Notes: generated by a model not told the origin, from the sequence alone. A DNA stretch of 21,746 nucleotides from Candidatus Hydrogenedentota bacterium (GCA_903922535.1 CAIXUF010000120.1:1-21746); one strand, 5' to 3'. Shown: positions 6,314-16,612, counted from the first letter of the stretch. Translations and numbers: made by a program.

Positions 6314-9300
6314 ATGATGTACGGAACTGGCAGCGTAGGCAAGAACGGCAAGAACCACGCACGAGTCCCAATGGCCGTCCTGCTGATTGCCGTTTTGGCG
6401 ATGGGGGTGTTCGCCGCCCAAGCGGATGCGGCGGTGTGGTTCGTGAAGAGCGGCAAGACAGGTGACGGCACTTCATGGGCCAATGCTGGCGGTTCGATTC
6501 AAACCGTGGTGAATTACGCTGCTGCGGCGGGCGGCGGGGAGATATGGGTGGCAGCAGGCACCTATGTCAGCACAGCTTCGCCTGTGGTGACCATGATCGC
6601 AGGCGTGGACCTTTACGGCGGCTTTGCCGGAACGGAAACCGACCGCGCCAGTCGTGATTGGGTTGCCAATCTGACCGTCATAGACGGGCAAAAGGGCCGC
6701 TATTGCGTCAAGGGTATTACCGGCGCGACTATCGACGGCTTCACTCTCCAAAACGGTTCCGGAACCTATGGCGGCATGTATAACGCAAACGCTTCGCCTA
6801 CAATCGGAAACTGCGTCTTTAGCAAGAACACCGCGACGGGAAATGGCGGCGGCATGTACAACGACAGCTCATCTTTACCGACGGTGACCAACTGTACGTT
6901 TACCGCGAACACATCGTCCGCTTTCGGTGGCGGCATTTACACCTTAGCCCCGCTCTCTTTGACCGGTTGCACATTCTCGGGGAACGCGGCTGTCGGCGGC
7001 AACGGCGGGGGTGGCGGCGGAATCTCTGCGTCCGCCTCATTGTCGGTAACCGACTGCACGTTTACAGGAAACACGGCAACTGGAGGAAACGAATGTGATG
7101 GCGGCGGCATTTGGTCTTCGGCCCCATTATCGGTAACTCACTGCACATTTGCCGGAAACACGACCGTCAACGGCTACTACCACAGCGGAGGAGGGGGAGT
7201 CTATTCCACATCTGCTTCATTGTCAGTGCGCAACTGCACCTTTACTGGAAACTCAGCCGGCGGATCTTCTGGAGGCGCTGGAATCTGCTGTTTGAATTGT
7301 AACAGCAGTTCGTTGATAAGTAACTGCGTGTTTAGCACGAATAAGAACCCGGCCAATGGTGGCGGCGGTGGAGTTTCCTTATCCGGCTCGCCGACCATAA
7401 CGGGTTGCACGTTCACCGGGAACACGGCCAGCGGGTCCTACGGTGGCGGTGGGATATACTCATCCGGCTCGCCTTCCATAACGAGTTGCACTTTCACCGG
7501 AAACACGGCCACCTCCTCCGGCGGCGGAATCTACTCTTCTGGTTCGCCTTCCATGTCGAGTTGCGATTTCACTGGAAACACGGCCACCTCCTCCGGCGGC
7601 GGAGTCTGTTTCACCGGTTCGCCTACGATAACCCTCTGCACCTTCACGGGGAATACCACCAGCGGCTCTGGCGGTGGACTCTATTCCACCGGTTCCCCCA
7701 GCATAACGGGCTGCGCGTTCACGCTAAACACCTCAACGAACGGCGGCGGCATCTACAGTACTGCGCAAATCACCGCAAGTGCGTGCAATATTCTTCAAAA
7801 CACCGCCACTTCCACCTCAATCGGTGGTGGTGGGATGTACCTTGGCGGCGGATCTTCGACATTAATAAATTGTGTCTTTGCCTTGAATAATTCCTGTTAC
7901 AACGGTGGCGGGCTTTACAATGCCTCCTCCACGCCTACACTGAAAAACTGCACCTTTTCCGCGAACCAAGCGTTGTATGGCGGCAACGGCGGCGCTATCT
8001 ACAACGATGGCAGTTCCTCCTCAAGGGTGACCAGCGGAATCCTCTGGGAAGACACCGGCTATGTCTATTCCGGCAATGAAATTTACGATACATCCACCGC
8101 ATCCACAGTAATCTACTCGTGCATCCAATACGGCTGGTCCGGCACGAACAATATCACCTCGAATCCCCTTTTCGTGGATCCGGCGGATGGTGACTGCCGG
8201 TTGATTGGCGGATCAGCATGCATTGATGCCGCCCTTGCGGACAGCGCGGTCACAACAGACCTTCTGGGCACCACGCGGGGAACCAAGCCGGACATGGGTG
8301 CCTACGAATACACCGGCACGCCGGCGGCGGCCTTTGGCGTTTCGGCCACAAGCGGCGCGGCGCCGTTGACAGTGGAGTTCGTGGATCGCTCCTCCGGCGG
8401 GAGCGGCTGGCTTACGGGGTGGTCGTGGGACTTCGGCGACGGCACCACGGGCACCGATGAGAACCCGACGCACACCTACACGAACGCAGGCTCGTACACG
8501 GTCATCCTTACCGTGACCGGGAGCGCGGGCACGAACGTCAACACCAAGACGAACTTCATTACAGTCACGACCACCACCAAGACGATACCCACGGTCAGTG
8601 TCTGGCCGACGGCCAGCAGCATCCATTATGGACAGATGCTGTCGGCCTCCGCATTGAGCGGCGCCGTTCCGTCGGTGGACGGCGCGTTTACGTTCGCCGC
8701 GCCGGCGACGGTGCCGGAAGCGGGTACCTTCGTCGCGCCGGTCACGTTCACGCCGACCAACACCACGCTCTACACCACGGTGGCCGGGGTGGTTTCGGTG
8801 ACTGTAAACAAGGTCACCCCCACCGTTTCCACATGGCCAACCGCAAGCGCAATCATCTACGGCCAGACCTTGGCGTCCTCGGCGCTGTCAGGCGGCACAG
8901 CCTCCGTACCCGGAAAGTTTGTCTTCGATGCGCCTTCCGCTGCACCCGCCACGGGTGCCTATACCGCGTCGATTACCTTCACGCCGACAGACACCACGGA
9001 CTACAACACGGTATCCAACACGGTGTCAGTGACGGTCAACAAGGCGACACCGGCCATTTCAGCATGGCCTACCGCAACCGGCCTGACTTACGGACAGGCG
9101 CTTTCGTCTTCAGCGCTGAGCGGCGGTACTGCGTCTGTGGCGGGGACTTTTGCCTTCGTCGCACCCTCGACCGTTCCGGGCGCGGGCACGTATACCGCGG
9201 CGTTAACCTTCACGCCGACCGACACCACGGACTACAACACGGTTTCCGGCTCGGTTTCAGTTGCAGTGAGCAAGGCGACGCCGGTCATTTCCCCATGGCC

Positions 9301-12300
9301 GGCTGCGGGCGCAATTACCTATGGGCAAACGCTGGCGTCTTCGACGCTAAGCGGCGGCACGGCGTCTGCGGCGGGAGTCTTTGCATTCGTATCCCCTTCG
9401 ACCGCACCCAGCGCGGGCACGTACACGGCGGCGGTGACCTTCACACCGACGGACACGGCGGATTACAACACGGTTTCCGGCACGGTTCAGGTTACGGTGA
9501 ACAAGGCGACGCCGACGATTTCGGCCTGGCCCACGGCCAGCGCGCTTATCTACGGGCAGACGCTTGCGAATTCCACACTAAGCGGCGGCACGGCGTCCGT
9601 GGCCGGAACCTTCGCGTTCGACACGCCCTCCACCGCACCCGTTGCGGGCTCCTATACGGCGTCGGTGACCTTCACGCCGGCGAACTCGGCGAATTACAAC
9701 ACGGTGGCCGGCACGGTTGCGGTTGCGGTCAGCAAGGCGACACCCACAATTTCGGCATGGCCGACGGCGGGCGCGCTGGTCTATGGGCAGACGCTGGCGG
9801 ATTCGGCGCTGAGCGGCGGCACGGCGTTGGTGGACGGAATCTTTGCGTTTGCGGCGCCTTCAACCGCACCCGGTGCGGGGGCCTATCCGGCGTCGGTGAC
9901 GTTCACGCCGGCCGATACCGGCAATTACAATGTGGTCTCCAGCATTGTTTCGGTTGCGGTGGCCAAGGCAACCCCGGTGATTTCCCCATGGCCGACGGCC
10001 GCGGCGCTGACCTACGGGCAGACGCTGGCGAATTCCACGCTGGACGGCGGCACCGCGTCGGTGGCGGGAACCTTTGCGTTTGTGTCCCCTTCAACCGCAC
10101 CGGGCGCGGGCACCTACACGGCGTCGATTGCCTTTACCCCGGCGGATACGGCGGACTACAACACCGTTCCCAGCACGGTTTCGGTGCTTGTTGACAAGGC
10201 GACGCCGGCCATTTCCGCATGGCCGACGGTGGGCACACTCACTTACGGACAGACGCTGGCGGCATTGACGCTGACCGGCGGCATGGCATCGGTGGCGGGA
10301 ACCTTCTCGCTCGATGCGCCTGCCACCGCCCCGAACGCGGGCCCCTACGCGGCGTCGGTCACCTTTACGCCGGCAGACACGGCGGATTACAACGCGGTGA
10401 ACGCGGCCATTTCAGTTGTGGTGGACAAGGCAACGCCAGCCATCTCCGCGTGGCCCACGGCGGGCGGGCTGACCTACGGGCAGACGCTGGCGGATTCGAC
10501 ACTGAGCCCCGGCGCGGCGTCGGTGGATGGAACCTTTGCGTTCACGGCGCCCTCAACCCAGCCCGGCGCCGGAACCTATCCGGCGGCGGTGACCTTCACG
10601 CCGACGGACACGGCCAACTACAACACTGTCTCCGGCCCGGTTCCGGTTGCGGTGAGTAAGGCGACGCCGGAGGTGTCGGAGTGGCCCACGACGATTTCGC
10701 TGACCTACGGGCAAACGCTGGCGGACGCCGGATTGTCGGGCGGCTCAGCGTCGGTGGACGGCGCGTTTGCATGCGATGCGCCCGCCACGGTGCCGGGCGC
10801 AGGCACCTACACGGCGGCGGTGACCTTCACGCCTGCGGACGCCGCGGATTACAACACGGTCTCCGGCACGGTTTCTGTTGCGGTCAACAAGGCAACGCCC
10901 ACGATTTCTGTGTGGCCCACGGCAAGCGAGATTTCCTACGGGCAGACGTTTGCGGACTCGGCCGTGAGCGGCGGCACGGCGTCGGTCGACGGCGCGTTCA
11001 CGTTCGATGCGCCCACCACCGCGCCGGGTTTGGGCACCTATGCGGCGGCGGTGACCTTCACTCCCACGGACACGGCGGATTACAACACGGTCTCCGGCAC
11101 GGTTTCCGTCACGGTTCACAAGGCGACGCCGGAAGTGGCCCCGTGGCCGACGGCGGGCGCGATAACGTATGGTCAGACGCTGGCGTCCTCGACGCTGGCG
11201 GGCGGCACGGCGTCGGTGGCGGGCGCGTTCGCGTTCGCCGACAGCGCGACCGCGCCTGCGGCGGGGACCTACACGGCGGTGGTGGTGTTCACGCCGGTGG
11301 ACACGGCGAATTACACTATGGTGACGGGGACGGTTCCGGTTGCGGTGGGCAAGGCGACGCCGATGGTCTCCGCGTGGCCCACGGCGGATGAGATTGACTA
11401 CGGGCAGACGCTGGCGGAAGTCACGTTGTCGGGCGGCGCGGCGTCGGTGTCCGGCACCTTTGCGTTCGACGCGCCCACCACCGCGCCTGTCCTGGGAACG
11501 CATGCGGCGGCGGCGACGTTTACCCCGGCGGACACGGCCAACCAGAACTCCGTGGCCGGTTCCATTTCGGTCACAGTCAACAAGGGAACCCCGCTGGTTT
11601 CCGCATGGCCGACGGCCGGCGCGATTGTTTACGGCCAGACCCTGGCAGACGCCGTGTTGTCGGGCGGCGCGGCTTCGGTCAGTGGCACCTTCGCTTTCAC
11701 GACAGCCTCAATCGCCCCCAACGCGGGCGCGTATACAGCGGAGCTAAGCTTTACACCGGCGGACACGACGGACTACAACACGGTTTCCGGCACGGCGTCG
11801 GTTGCGGTGAACAAGGCGATGCCGGAAGTGGCGGAATGGCCGACGGCGGGCCCGCTGACCTACGGGCAGACGCTGGCGGATTCGGCGCTCTCGGGCGGCG
11901 CGGCGTCGGTCGACGGCGAATTCGCGTTCACGACGGCCTCGATCATACCCGGTGCGGGCACGTACACGGCTGAACTGACCTTCACGCCCGAGGACACGGC
12001 GAATTACGCCACGGTGACCGGCGCGGTTTCGGTTGCGGTGGGCAAGGCGATGCCGGCGGTCTCCGCATGGCCCGAGGCGGCTGACATAAGCTACGGGCAA
12101 ACGCTGGCCAAATCCACCTTGAGCGGCGGTGCGGCGTCGGTGCCGGGCAAATTCGGGTTCGACGCGCCGGCCACCGCGCCGGTCGCGGGGGCGTACACGG
12201 CTGCGGTGACGTTCACGCCGACGGATGCAGCCGATTACAGCACGGTCTCCGGCACGGTTTCTGTCACGGTGAACAAGGCAACGTCCACGGTTAGCGCATG

Positions 12301-15300
12301 GCCGACGGCGACGTCGATTGTATACGGCCAGACGCTGACGTATTCGACGCTGAACGGCGGCACGGCCTCCGTGGCGGGCATGTTCGCGTTCACGACACCT
12401 TCCGCCATGCCCGGCGCGGGCACCTATGCGGCGGCGGTGACATTCACCCCGTCGGACACGGCCAACTGCGGCACCGTTGCCAGGGTGGTTCCGGTTGTCG
12501 TGAACAAGGCAACGCCGGTGATTTCCGTATGGCCGACGGCGGGCGCGGTTATCTACGGTCAGACACTGACGTATTCGACGCTGAGCGGCGGCACGGCGTC
12601 AGCGGCGGGAACTTTTGCGTTTGCCAATCCCATGACCGCGCCGGGCGCGGGAACCTATGCGGCTGCGATCACGTTCACCCCGTCGGACACGACGGACTAC
12701 AAAACCGTGACCGGCACGGTTTCGGTTGCGGTGGGCAGGGCGACACCGGTGATCTTCGTCTGGCCGACGGTGGACGCCATGAGCTACGGGCAGGCGTTGG
12801 CGAGTTTGAGGTTGTCGGGCGGCGCGGCGTCGGTCACGGGAACATTCACCTTCAACGCGCCCGAAACCGCGCCCAACGCGGGCGCGTACACCGCGGCGGT
12901 GACATTCACGCCGACGGACACGGCAGATTATCTCACGATGTCCGGTGCGGTGGCGGTCACGGTAAACATGGCCACGCCGACGGTTTCCGCATGGCCCACG
13001 GCCGGCGCAATTATCTACGGCCAAACGCTGGCAGCCTCGACGCTGGGCGGAGGAACGGCCTCGGTGGACGGGACCTTTGCGTTCACTTCTCCCCTGATGA
13101 TGCCCGCCGTGGGAACGTACAGCGTGGAGGTGGCCTTCACGCCCGCGGACACGGTCAATTACAGCACATTGTCCGCCACCGTCCTGGTTACAGTGAATGT
13201 TGCCGCGCCGGTCGTGTCCGTGTGGCCGGTGGCCAGTGCCATCACCCATGGGCAGTTGCTTTCAAGATCGACGCTGACGGGCGGTGCGGCCTCGGTGGAT
13301 GGGAAGTTCAGGTTTGCTTCGCCCGCGACCGCGCCCAGCGCCGGGACCTACTCCGCGTCGGTGATCTTCACGCCCACGGACTCGACGGACTATGGGGCGG
13401 TGCTGGGAACGGTTCCGGTTGTTGTCGGCAAGGCCACTCCCACAGTCTCCACCTGGCCGGCGGCGTCGGTGCTGGGATACGGCCAGGTACTGGCATCTTC
13501 CGCGCTGACTGGCGGCGCGGCGTCGGTGTCCGGCAAGTTCGCGTTCGCCGACAATTCCATTTCGCCGGCCACGGGGACCTACAGTGCGTCCGTCGTTTTC
13601 ACGCCGACAGACACCTCAGATTACACTACGGTGTCCGGCACGGTGCCGGTGACGGTCAGCAGGGCAAGGCCGAGCGTGTCCGAGTGGCCGGTGGCGGGCG
13701 GCATTTCGTATGGGCAGACGCTGTCGTCCTCGACACTCAGCGGCGGAGCCGTCGCTGCCGCGATTGAACAACTTCACGGGGCGGTCGTGATGTACAGTTC
13801 CGCTCCCGTGACCGGCGCCTTCTCCTTTGATCAGCCCTCCTGGATTCCCGGCATTGGCACATACAGGGCGGCGGTCACCTTCAGGCCCGCAGACACGGCG
13901 AATTACACGAGCGTGGCCGGCGGCGCGGCCAACGTTGCGGTGGGCAAAGGGATGCCGGCAGTCTCTGCATGGCCAACGGCCGGCGCGCTCACCTACGGCC
14001 AGAGGCTGGCGTCCTCGGTGCTGAGCGGCGGTGTCGCGTCGGTGCAGGGCACATTTGCATTCACCGCGCCGGAAACCATGCCCGGCGCGGGGACGTACGC
14101 GGCGTCGGTTGCCTTCACGCCGGTGGATGCGGCGAACTACAATACCGCGTCCGGTACGGTGTCGGTCGCGGTGCGCAGGGCGACGCCCTGGGTTTCAGTA
14201 TGGCCTTCAGCCGGCGCGCTTGCGCCCGGACAGACCCTTGCGTCTTCAGCGCTGACGGGCGGCGCGGCTTCGGTGCCGGGTGCCTTTGCGTTTGATGCGC
14301 CTGCAACCGTGCCCGGAGAGGGGGCGTACTCGGCGGCGGTGACCTTCACGCCGGCGGACGCGGCCAACTACGACACTGTCTCGGGTGCCGTTACCGTTGG
14401 GGTTGGCGAACTGAAGACGGTGCCCGACGTGGCCGGCATGGTCCAGGCCGCCGCGGCATCGGCGATTGCCGGCGCGGGCCTTGTGGTAGGCACGGTGACA
14501 CAGGCCTATCATGCGACGGTGCCGTCCGGCAATGTGATATCGCAGAGTCCGGTGGGCGGGGCGCAGGCTGTGGTCAACACGGCGGTGGACCTGACGGTCA
14601 GCAAGGGTCCGGTTCCCACCGCTGAAAAGCCCGCCGTTCCCGCGAACCTGCGCGCCAGCGCGGGGGTTGCCGGTGTGGTGCTGACATGGTCCGCCAATGC
14701 GGAGCCGGACCTTGCCGGATACAACGTCTACCGGGGCGTCGGCAGCGGGGGCGCATTCACGAAGGTGAACGGCACGACGGTGACACCGACGCGGTTTGAG
14801 GACCCGGTAGCCGTGGGGCAGGCCTATTGTTACAAAGTCACCGCCGTGACCGCCGGTGGCATGGAGAGCGATCTGACCGGGTCGGTTTGCACCGACGGAA
14901 CGCTTGTCATGTGGCTCCAGAACGTGTCCGCCCAGCCGGGTGAGGCCGTCCGGATACCGTTCAACATCACGAACGCCAACGGGATTGTGCCCAACGGTCT
15001 GGACATTGACTTCCGGTATGACCAGGCACTCATTGATCCGGCGTCCATCGTGATCGAACGGACCGCGGTCACCGCGGCGGTGAATTTTACGGTCAATGCC
15101 ACGGAACCCGGAAGGGTGCGCATTTCGGGCGTCGGCGACCAGCAACTCGTCGGCGAGGGCCACCTGTTTGATCTTACCGCGAAAATGAAGGCATCGGCGC
15201 CGGTGGCGCAGTGTGAAACAAATTCCTATGCCGTGGTGAAGTTCTACGATGCGGTTCCGGCCCTGATGCCGTGTGACTACAGCGACACGGGGACGCTTTG

Positions 15301-16582
15301 TGTTTCGCCTCTCTGCAAACAGGGGGATCTCAACAGTGACGGCGCGGTGGACAGCGCGGATGTCATCATCGCGCTGCAGATAGCCGCGGGGCTTGTCGTT
15401 CCGCAGGGTTGCCAGACGGATGCCGGCGATCTCAACGGCGACGGTGTGATTGACAGCGCGGACGCCATCATGATGCAGCGGCTTGCGGTGGGCCTGCCTT
15501 TGAATCCGCCGCAGCCCGGCGCAAAACGGTCCTTCGGCGACGCAGGCTTGACGGATTCACCATTTAAGGCGAATTCACGGCGGCAGGCCACCGTCGGCCT
15601 GGCCGAAGGCTTCCCGGGCGGCGTGGTGGATGTGCCGGTCACCATTAACGACACCACTGGGGTGAGCGGCATAGAGCTGACCGTCAGTTACCTCTGGGCG
15701 TTCGGCGGAATAGCGGTGGATGATGTCCAACCGGGCAGCCTGACCGGTGATTTCCTCAAAGAGATCAACAAGGGCAACGGATATGTGCGCCTGGCGCTGA
15801 GCCGCGCCCAGGCGCTTGCCGTCGGCTCGGGGACCGTGGCGGTGCTGCGTTTTGCGATTCCCGCCACCGCCCAGCCGGGAACCGTCCTGCCGGTCCGTCT
15901 TAATGCGGTGGGTCTCAAGGGCCAGTTCGGCGACAGCTTCTCCTGGTATGGTGACATTCAGGCGGTTGACGGCAGAGTCACCGTAAAGGCAAACACATAC
16001 GCCGTGACGGTGGATTCTGCAACGGGAGGGAATATCACCCTGAATCCGGCGCAGCCGACCGGCGGCTACACGGCGGGCACAACCGTCACCGTGACCGCAG
16101 TTCCGGACGCGGACCATGTGTTTGCAAACTGGACCGGCGCGCTGGGCGGAAACACCAATCCGGCCGCGCTGGTGGTGGACGCTCCCAAGGTCTTGGGGGC
16201 AGTCTTTACGGCCAAGACGTCAGAGGGTGAAAGTGAGGGTGAAGGTGAGGGCGAAACCACTTCGCCAGCCAGCATCGAGGTGGCTGCACAGGCGCTGATT
16301 AATGACTTTGACGCCGCGGACACGGATCACAGCGGTGGCCTCAGCGAGGCCGAAGCCTTGGCGGCGCTGCCGGGACTCACCCACGCACAGTTTGCGCAAC
16401 TGGACGCCAACGGCGACAAACAGCTCACGCTGGACGAGCTGAATCAGGTGCTGAATACCGCCGGCTGCAACTGCAAGAAATCCAGTTTCACCATCGACGG
16501 GCTCAAGGGGCGTCTGGCGGACTTGTTCCTCATGGGCCTCGCTCTGACCAGTCTGCTGGCCATCCGGGGGCGTCGGCCCTAG
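6314..16582 (+). CDS. Giant multidomain surface protein with 25 Ig-like repeats
   Basis: This 3422-residue protein is secreted through a signal peptide (1-39, cut after AQADA). Domains in order: beta-helix with 15 CxFxxN/GGGIY rungs (40 to about 670); PKD domain with WDFGDGTTG (about 672-753); 25 tandem 77-residue Ig-like repeats (757-2699); PASTA (about 2700-2765); fibronectin type III with YNVYRG (about 2768-2863); cohesin-like domain (about 2864-3000); type I dockerin with two GDLNxDGxxDSAD loops (3004-3065); second cohesin-like domain (about 3090-3225); bacterial repeat with FANWTG (about 3226-3301); an EGESEGEGEGE linker; an EF-hand pair with DTDHSGGLS and DANGDKQLT (about 3326-3381); then CNCKK (3385-3389), a hydrophobic segment and an RGRRP tail. 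The ATG at 6314 follows GGGAGA. It is probably a calcium-stabilised cell-surface stalk or adhesin; the ligand is unknown. Confidence 0.9.
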   Translation: MMYGTGSVGKNGKNHARVPMAVLLIAVLAMGVFAAQADAAVWFVKSGKTGDGTSWANAGGSIQTVVNYAAAAGGGEIWVAAGTYVSTASPVVTMIAGVDLYGGFAGTETDRASRDWVANLTVIDGQKGRYCVKGITGATIDGFTLQNGSGTYGGMYNANASPTIGNCVFSKNTATGNGGGMYNDSSSLPTVTNCTFTANTSSAFGGGIYTLAPLSLTGCTFSGNAAVGGNGGGGGGISASASLSVTDCTFTGNTATGGNECDGGGIWSSAPLSVTHCTFAGNTTVNGYYHSGGGGVYSTSASLSVRNCTFTGNSAGGSSGGAGICCLNCNSSSLISNCVFSTNKNPANGGGGGVSLSGSPTITGCTFTGNTASGSYGGGGIYSSGSPSITSCTFTGNTATSSGGGIYSSGSPSMSSCDFTGNTATSSGGGVCFTGSPTITLCTFTGNTTSGSGGGLYSTGSPSITGCAFTLNTSTNGGGIYSTAQITASACNILQNTATSTSIGGGGMYLGGGSSTLINCVFALNNSCYNGGGLYNASSTPTLKNCTFSANQALYGGNGGAIYNDGSSSSRVTSGILWEDTGYVYSGNEIYDTSTASTVIYSCIQYGWSGTNNITSNPLFVDPADGDCRLIGGSACIDAALADSAVTTDLLGTTRGTKPDMGAYEYTGTPAAAFGVSATSGAAPLTVEFVDRSSGGSGWLTGWSWDFGDGTTGTDENPTHTYTNAGSYTVILTVTGSAGTNVNTKTNFITVTTTTKTIPTVSVWPTASSIHYGQMLSASALSGAVPSVDGAFTFAAPATVPEAGTFVAPVTFTPTNTTLYTTVAGVVSVTVNKVTPTVSTWPTASAIIYGQTLASSALSGGTASVPGKFVFDAPSAAPATGAYTASITFTPTDTTDYNTVSNTVSVTVNKATPAISAWPTATGLTYGQALSSSALSGGTASVAGTFAFVAPSTVPGAGTYTAALTFTPTDTTDYNTVSGSVSVAVSKATPVISPWPAAGAITYGQTLASSTLSGGTASAAGVFAFVSPSTAPSAGTYTAAVTFTPTDTADYNTVSGTVQVTVNKATPTISAWPTASALIYGQTLANSTLSGGTASVAGTFAFDTPSTAPVAGSYTASVTFTPANSANYNTVAGTVAVAVSKATPTISAWPTAGALVYGQTLADSALSGGTALVDGIFAFAAPSTAPGAGAYPASVTFTPADTGNYNVVSSIVSVAVAKATPVISPWPTAAALTYGQTLANSTLDGGTASVAGTFAFVSPSTAPGAGTYTASIAFTPADTADYNTVPSTVSVLVDKATPAISAWPTVGTLTYGQTLAALTLTGGMASVAGTFSLDAPATAPNAGPYAASVTFTPADTADYNAVNAAISVVVDKATPAISAWPTAGGLTYGQTLADSTLSPGAASVDGTFAFTAPSTQPGAGTYPAAVTFTPTDTANYNTVSGPVPVAVSKATPEVSEWPTTISLTYGQTLADAGLSGGSASVDGAFACDAPATVPGAGTYTAAVTFTPADAADYNTVSGTVSVAVNKATPTISVWPTASEISYGQTFADSAVSGGTASVDGAFTFDAPTTAPGLGTYAAAVTFTPTDTADYNTVSGTVSVTVHKATPEVAPWPTAGAITYGQTLASSTLAGGTASVAGAFAFADSATAPAAGTYTAVVVFTPVDTANYTMVTGTVPVAVGKATPMVSAWPTADEIDYGQTLAEVTLSGGAASVSGTFAFDAPTTAPVLGTHAAAATFTPADTANQNSVAGSISVTVNKGTPLVSAWPTAGAIVYGQTLADAVLSGGAASVSGTFAFTTASIAPNAGAYTAELSFTPADTTDYNTVSGTASVAVNKAMPEVAEWPTAGPLTYGQTLADSALSGGAASVDGEFAFTTASIIPGAGTYTAELTFTPEDTANYATVTGAVSVAVGKAMPAVSAWPEAADISYGQTLAKSTLSGGAASVPGKFGFDAPATAPVAGAYTAAVTFTPTDAADYSTVSGTVSVTVNKATSTVSAWPTATSIVYGQTLTYSTLNGGTASVAGMFAFTTPSAMPGAGTYAAAVTFTPSDTANCGTVARVVPVVVNKATPVISVWPTAGAVIYGQTLTYSTLSGGTASAAGTFAFANPMTAPGAGTYAAAITFTPSDTTDYKTVTGTVSVAVGRATPVIFVWPTVDAMSYGQALASLRLSGGAASVTGTFTFNAPETAPNAGAYTAAVTFTPTDTADYLTMSGAVAVTVNMATPTVSAWPTAGAIIYGQTLAASTLGGGTASVDGTFAFTSPLMMPAVGTYSVEVAFTPADTVNYSTLSATVLVTVNVAAPVVSVWPVASAITHGQLLSRSTLTGGAASVDGKFRFASPATAPSAGTYSASVIFTPTDSTDYGAVLGTVPVVVGKATPTVSTWPAASVLGYGQVLASSALTGGAASVSGKFAFADNSISPATGTYSASVVFTPTDTSDYTTVSGTVPVTVSRARPSVSEWPVAGGISYGQTLSSSTLSGGAVAAAIEQLHGAVVMYSSAPVTGAFSFDQPSWIPGIGTYRAAVTFRPADTANYTSVAGGAANVAVGKGMPAVSAWPTAGALTYGQRLASSVLSGGVASVQGTFAFTAPETMPGAGTYAASVAFTPVDAANYNTASGTVSVAVRRATPWVSVWPSAGALAPGQTLASSALTGGAASVPGAFAFDAPATVPGEGAYSAAVTFTPADAANYDTVSGAVTVGVGELKTVPDVAGMVQAAAASAIAGAGLVVGTVTQAYHATVPSGNVISQSPVGGAQAVVNTAVDLTVSKGPVPTAEKPAVPANLRASAGVAGVVLTWSANAEPDLAGYNVYRGVGSGGAFTKVNGTTVTPTRFEDPVAVGQAYCYKVTAVTAGGMESDLTGSVCTDGTLVMWLQNVSAQPGEAVRIPFNITNANGIVPNGLDIDFRYDQALIDPASIVIERTAVTAAVNFTVNATEPGRVRISGVGDQQLVGEGHLFDLTAKMKASAPVAQCETNSYAVVKFYDAVPALMPCDYSDTGTLCVSPLCKQGDLNSDGAVDSADVIIALQIAAGLVVPQGCQTDAGDLNGDGVIDSADAIMMQRLAVGLPLNPPQPGAKRSFGDAGLTDSPFKANSRRQATVGLAEGFPGGVVDVPVTINDTTGVSGIELTVSYLWAFGGIAVDDVQPGSLTGDFLKEINKGNGYVRLALSRAQALAVGSGTVAVLRFAIPATAQPGTVLPVRLNAVGLKGQFGDSFSWYGDIQAVDGRVTVKANTYAVTVDSATGGNITLNPAQPTGGYTAGTTVTVTAVPDADHVFANWTGALGGNTNPAALVVDAPKVLGAVFTAKTSEGESEGEGEGETTSPASIEVAAQALINDFDAADTDHSGGLSEAEALAALPGLTHAQFAQLDANGDKQLTLDELNQVLNTAGCNCKKSSFTIDGLKGRLADLFLMGLALTSLLAIRGRRP
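6770..8000 (+). repeat. Beta-helix rung repeats
   Basis: Fifteen imperfect repeats of about 22-33 residues carry a Cys-x-Phe-x-x-Asn core and a GGG(I/M/L)Y turn, as in polymorphic outer-membrane protein and pectin-lyase-like rungs. The two rungs starting at 7487 and 7562 are exactly 75 bases apart and share an almost unchanged stretch over the ACGGCCACCTCCTCCGGC region, which points to recent duplication. Confidence 0.8.
8582..14410 (+). repeat. 25 tandem 231-bp repeats (77-residue Ig-like units)
   Basis: The array is exactly 25 units of 231 bp, in frame and without gaps, except that unit 23 (starting at 13664) carries 18 extra codons. The consensus runs ATPxISAWPTAxxxxYGQTL, then xxSxLSGGxASVxGxFAF, then xxPxxxPxAGTYxAxVTFTP, then xDTADYNTVSGTVSVxVxK. 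The end units have diverged most: unit 1 lacks the SGGTAS core and unit 25 has APGQ in place of YGQ. The units resemble bacterial Ig-like or MBG-type repeats found in extracellular stalks. Confidence 0.95.
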
Positions 16583-16612
16583 TCGCTGTCGGCAACGCAC
16601 CGTGCATACATG

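Noticed and set aside
8833..13767. Long alternative-frame open reading frames (up to 489 codons) across the repeat array
   Set aside because: They are Gly, Arg and His-rich shadows of the 231-bp repeats. Because the period is a multiple of three and the DNA is GC-rich, any frame without a stop in one unit stays open in many.
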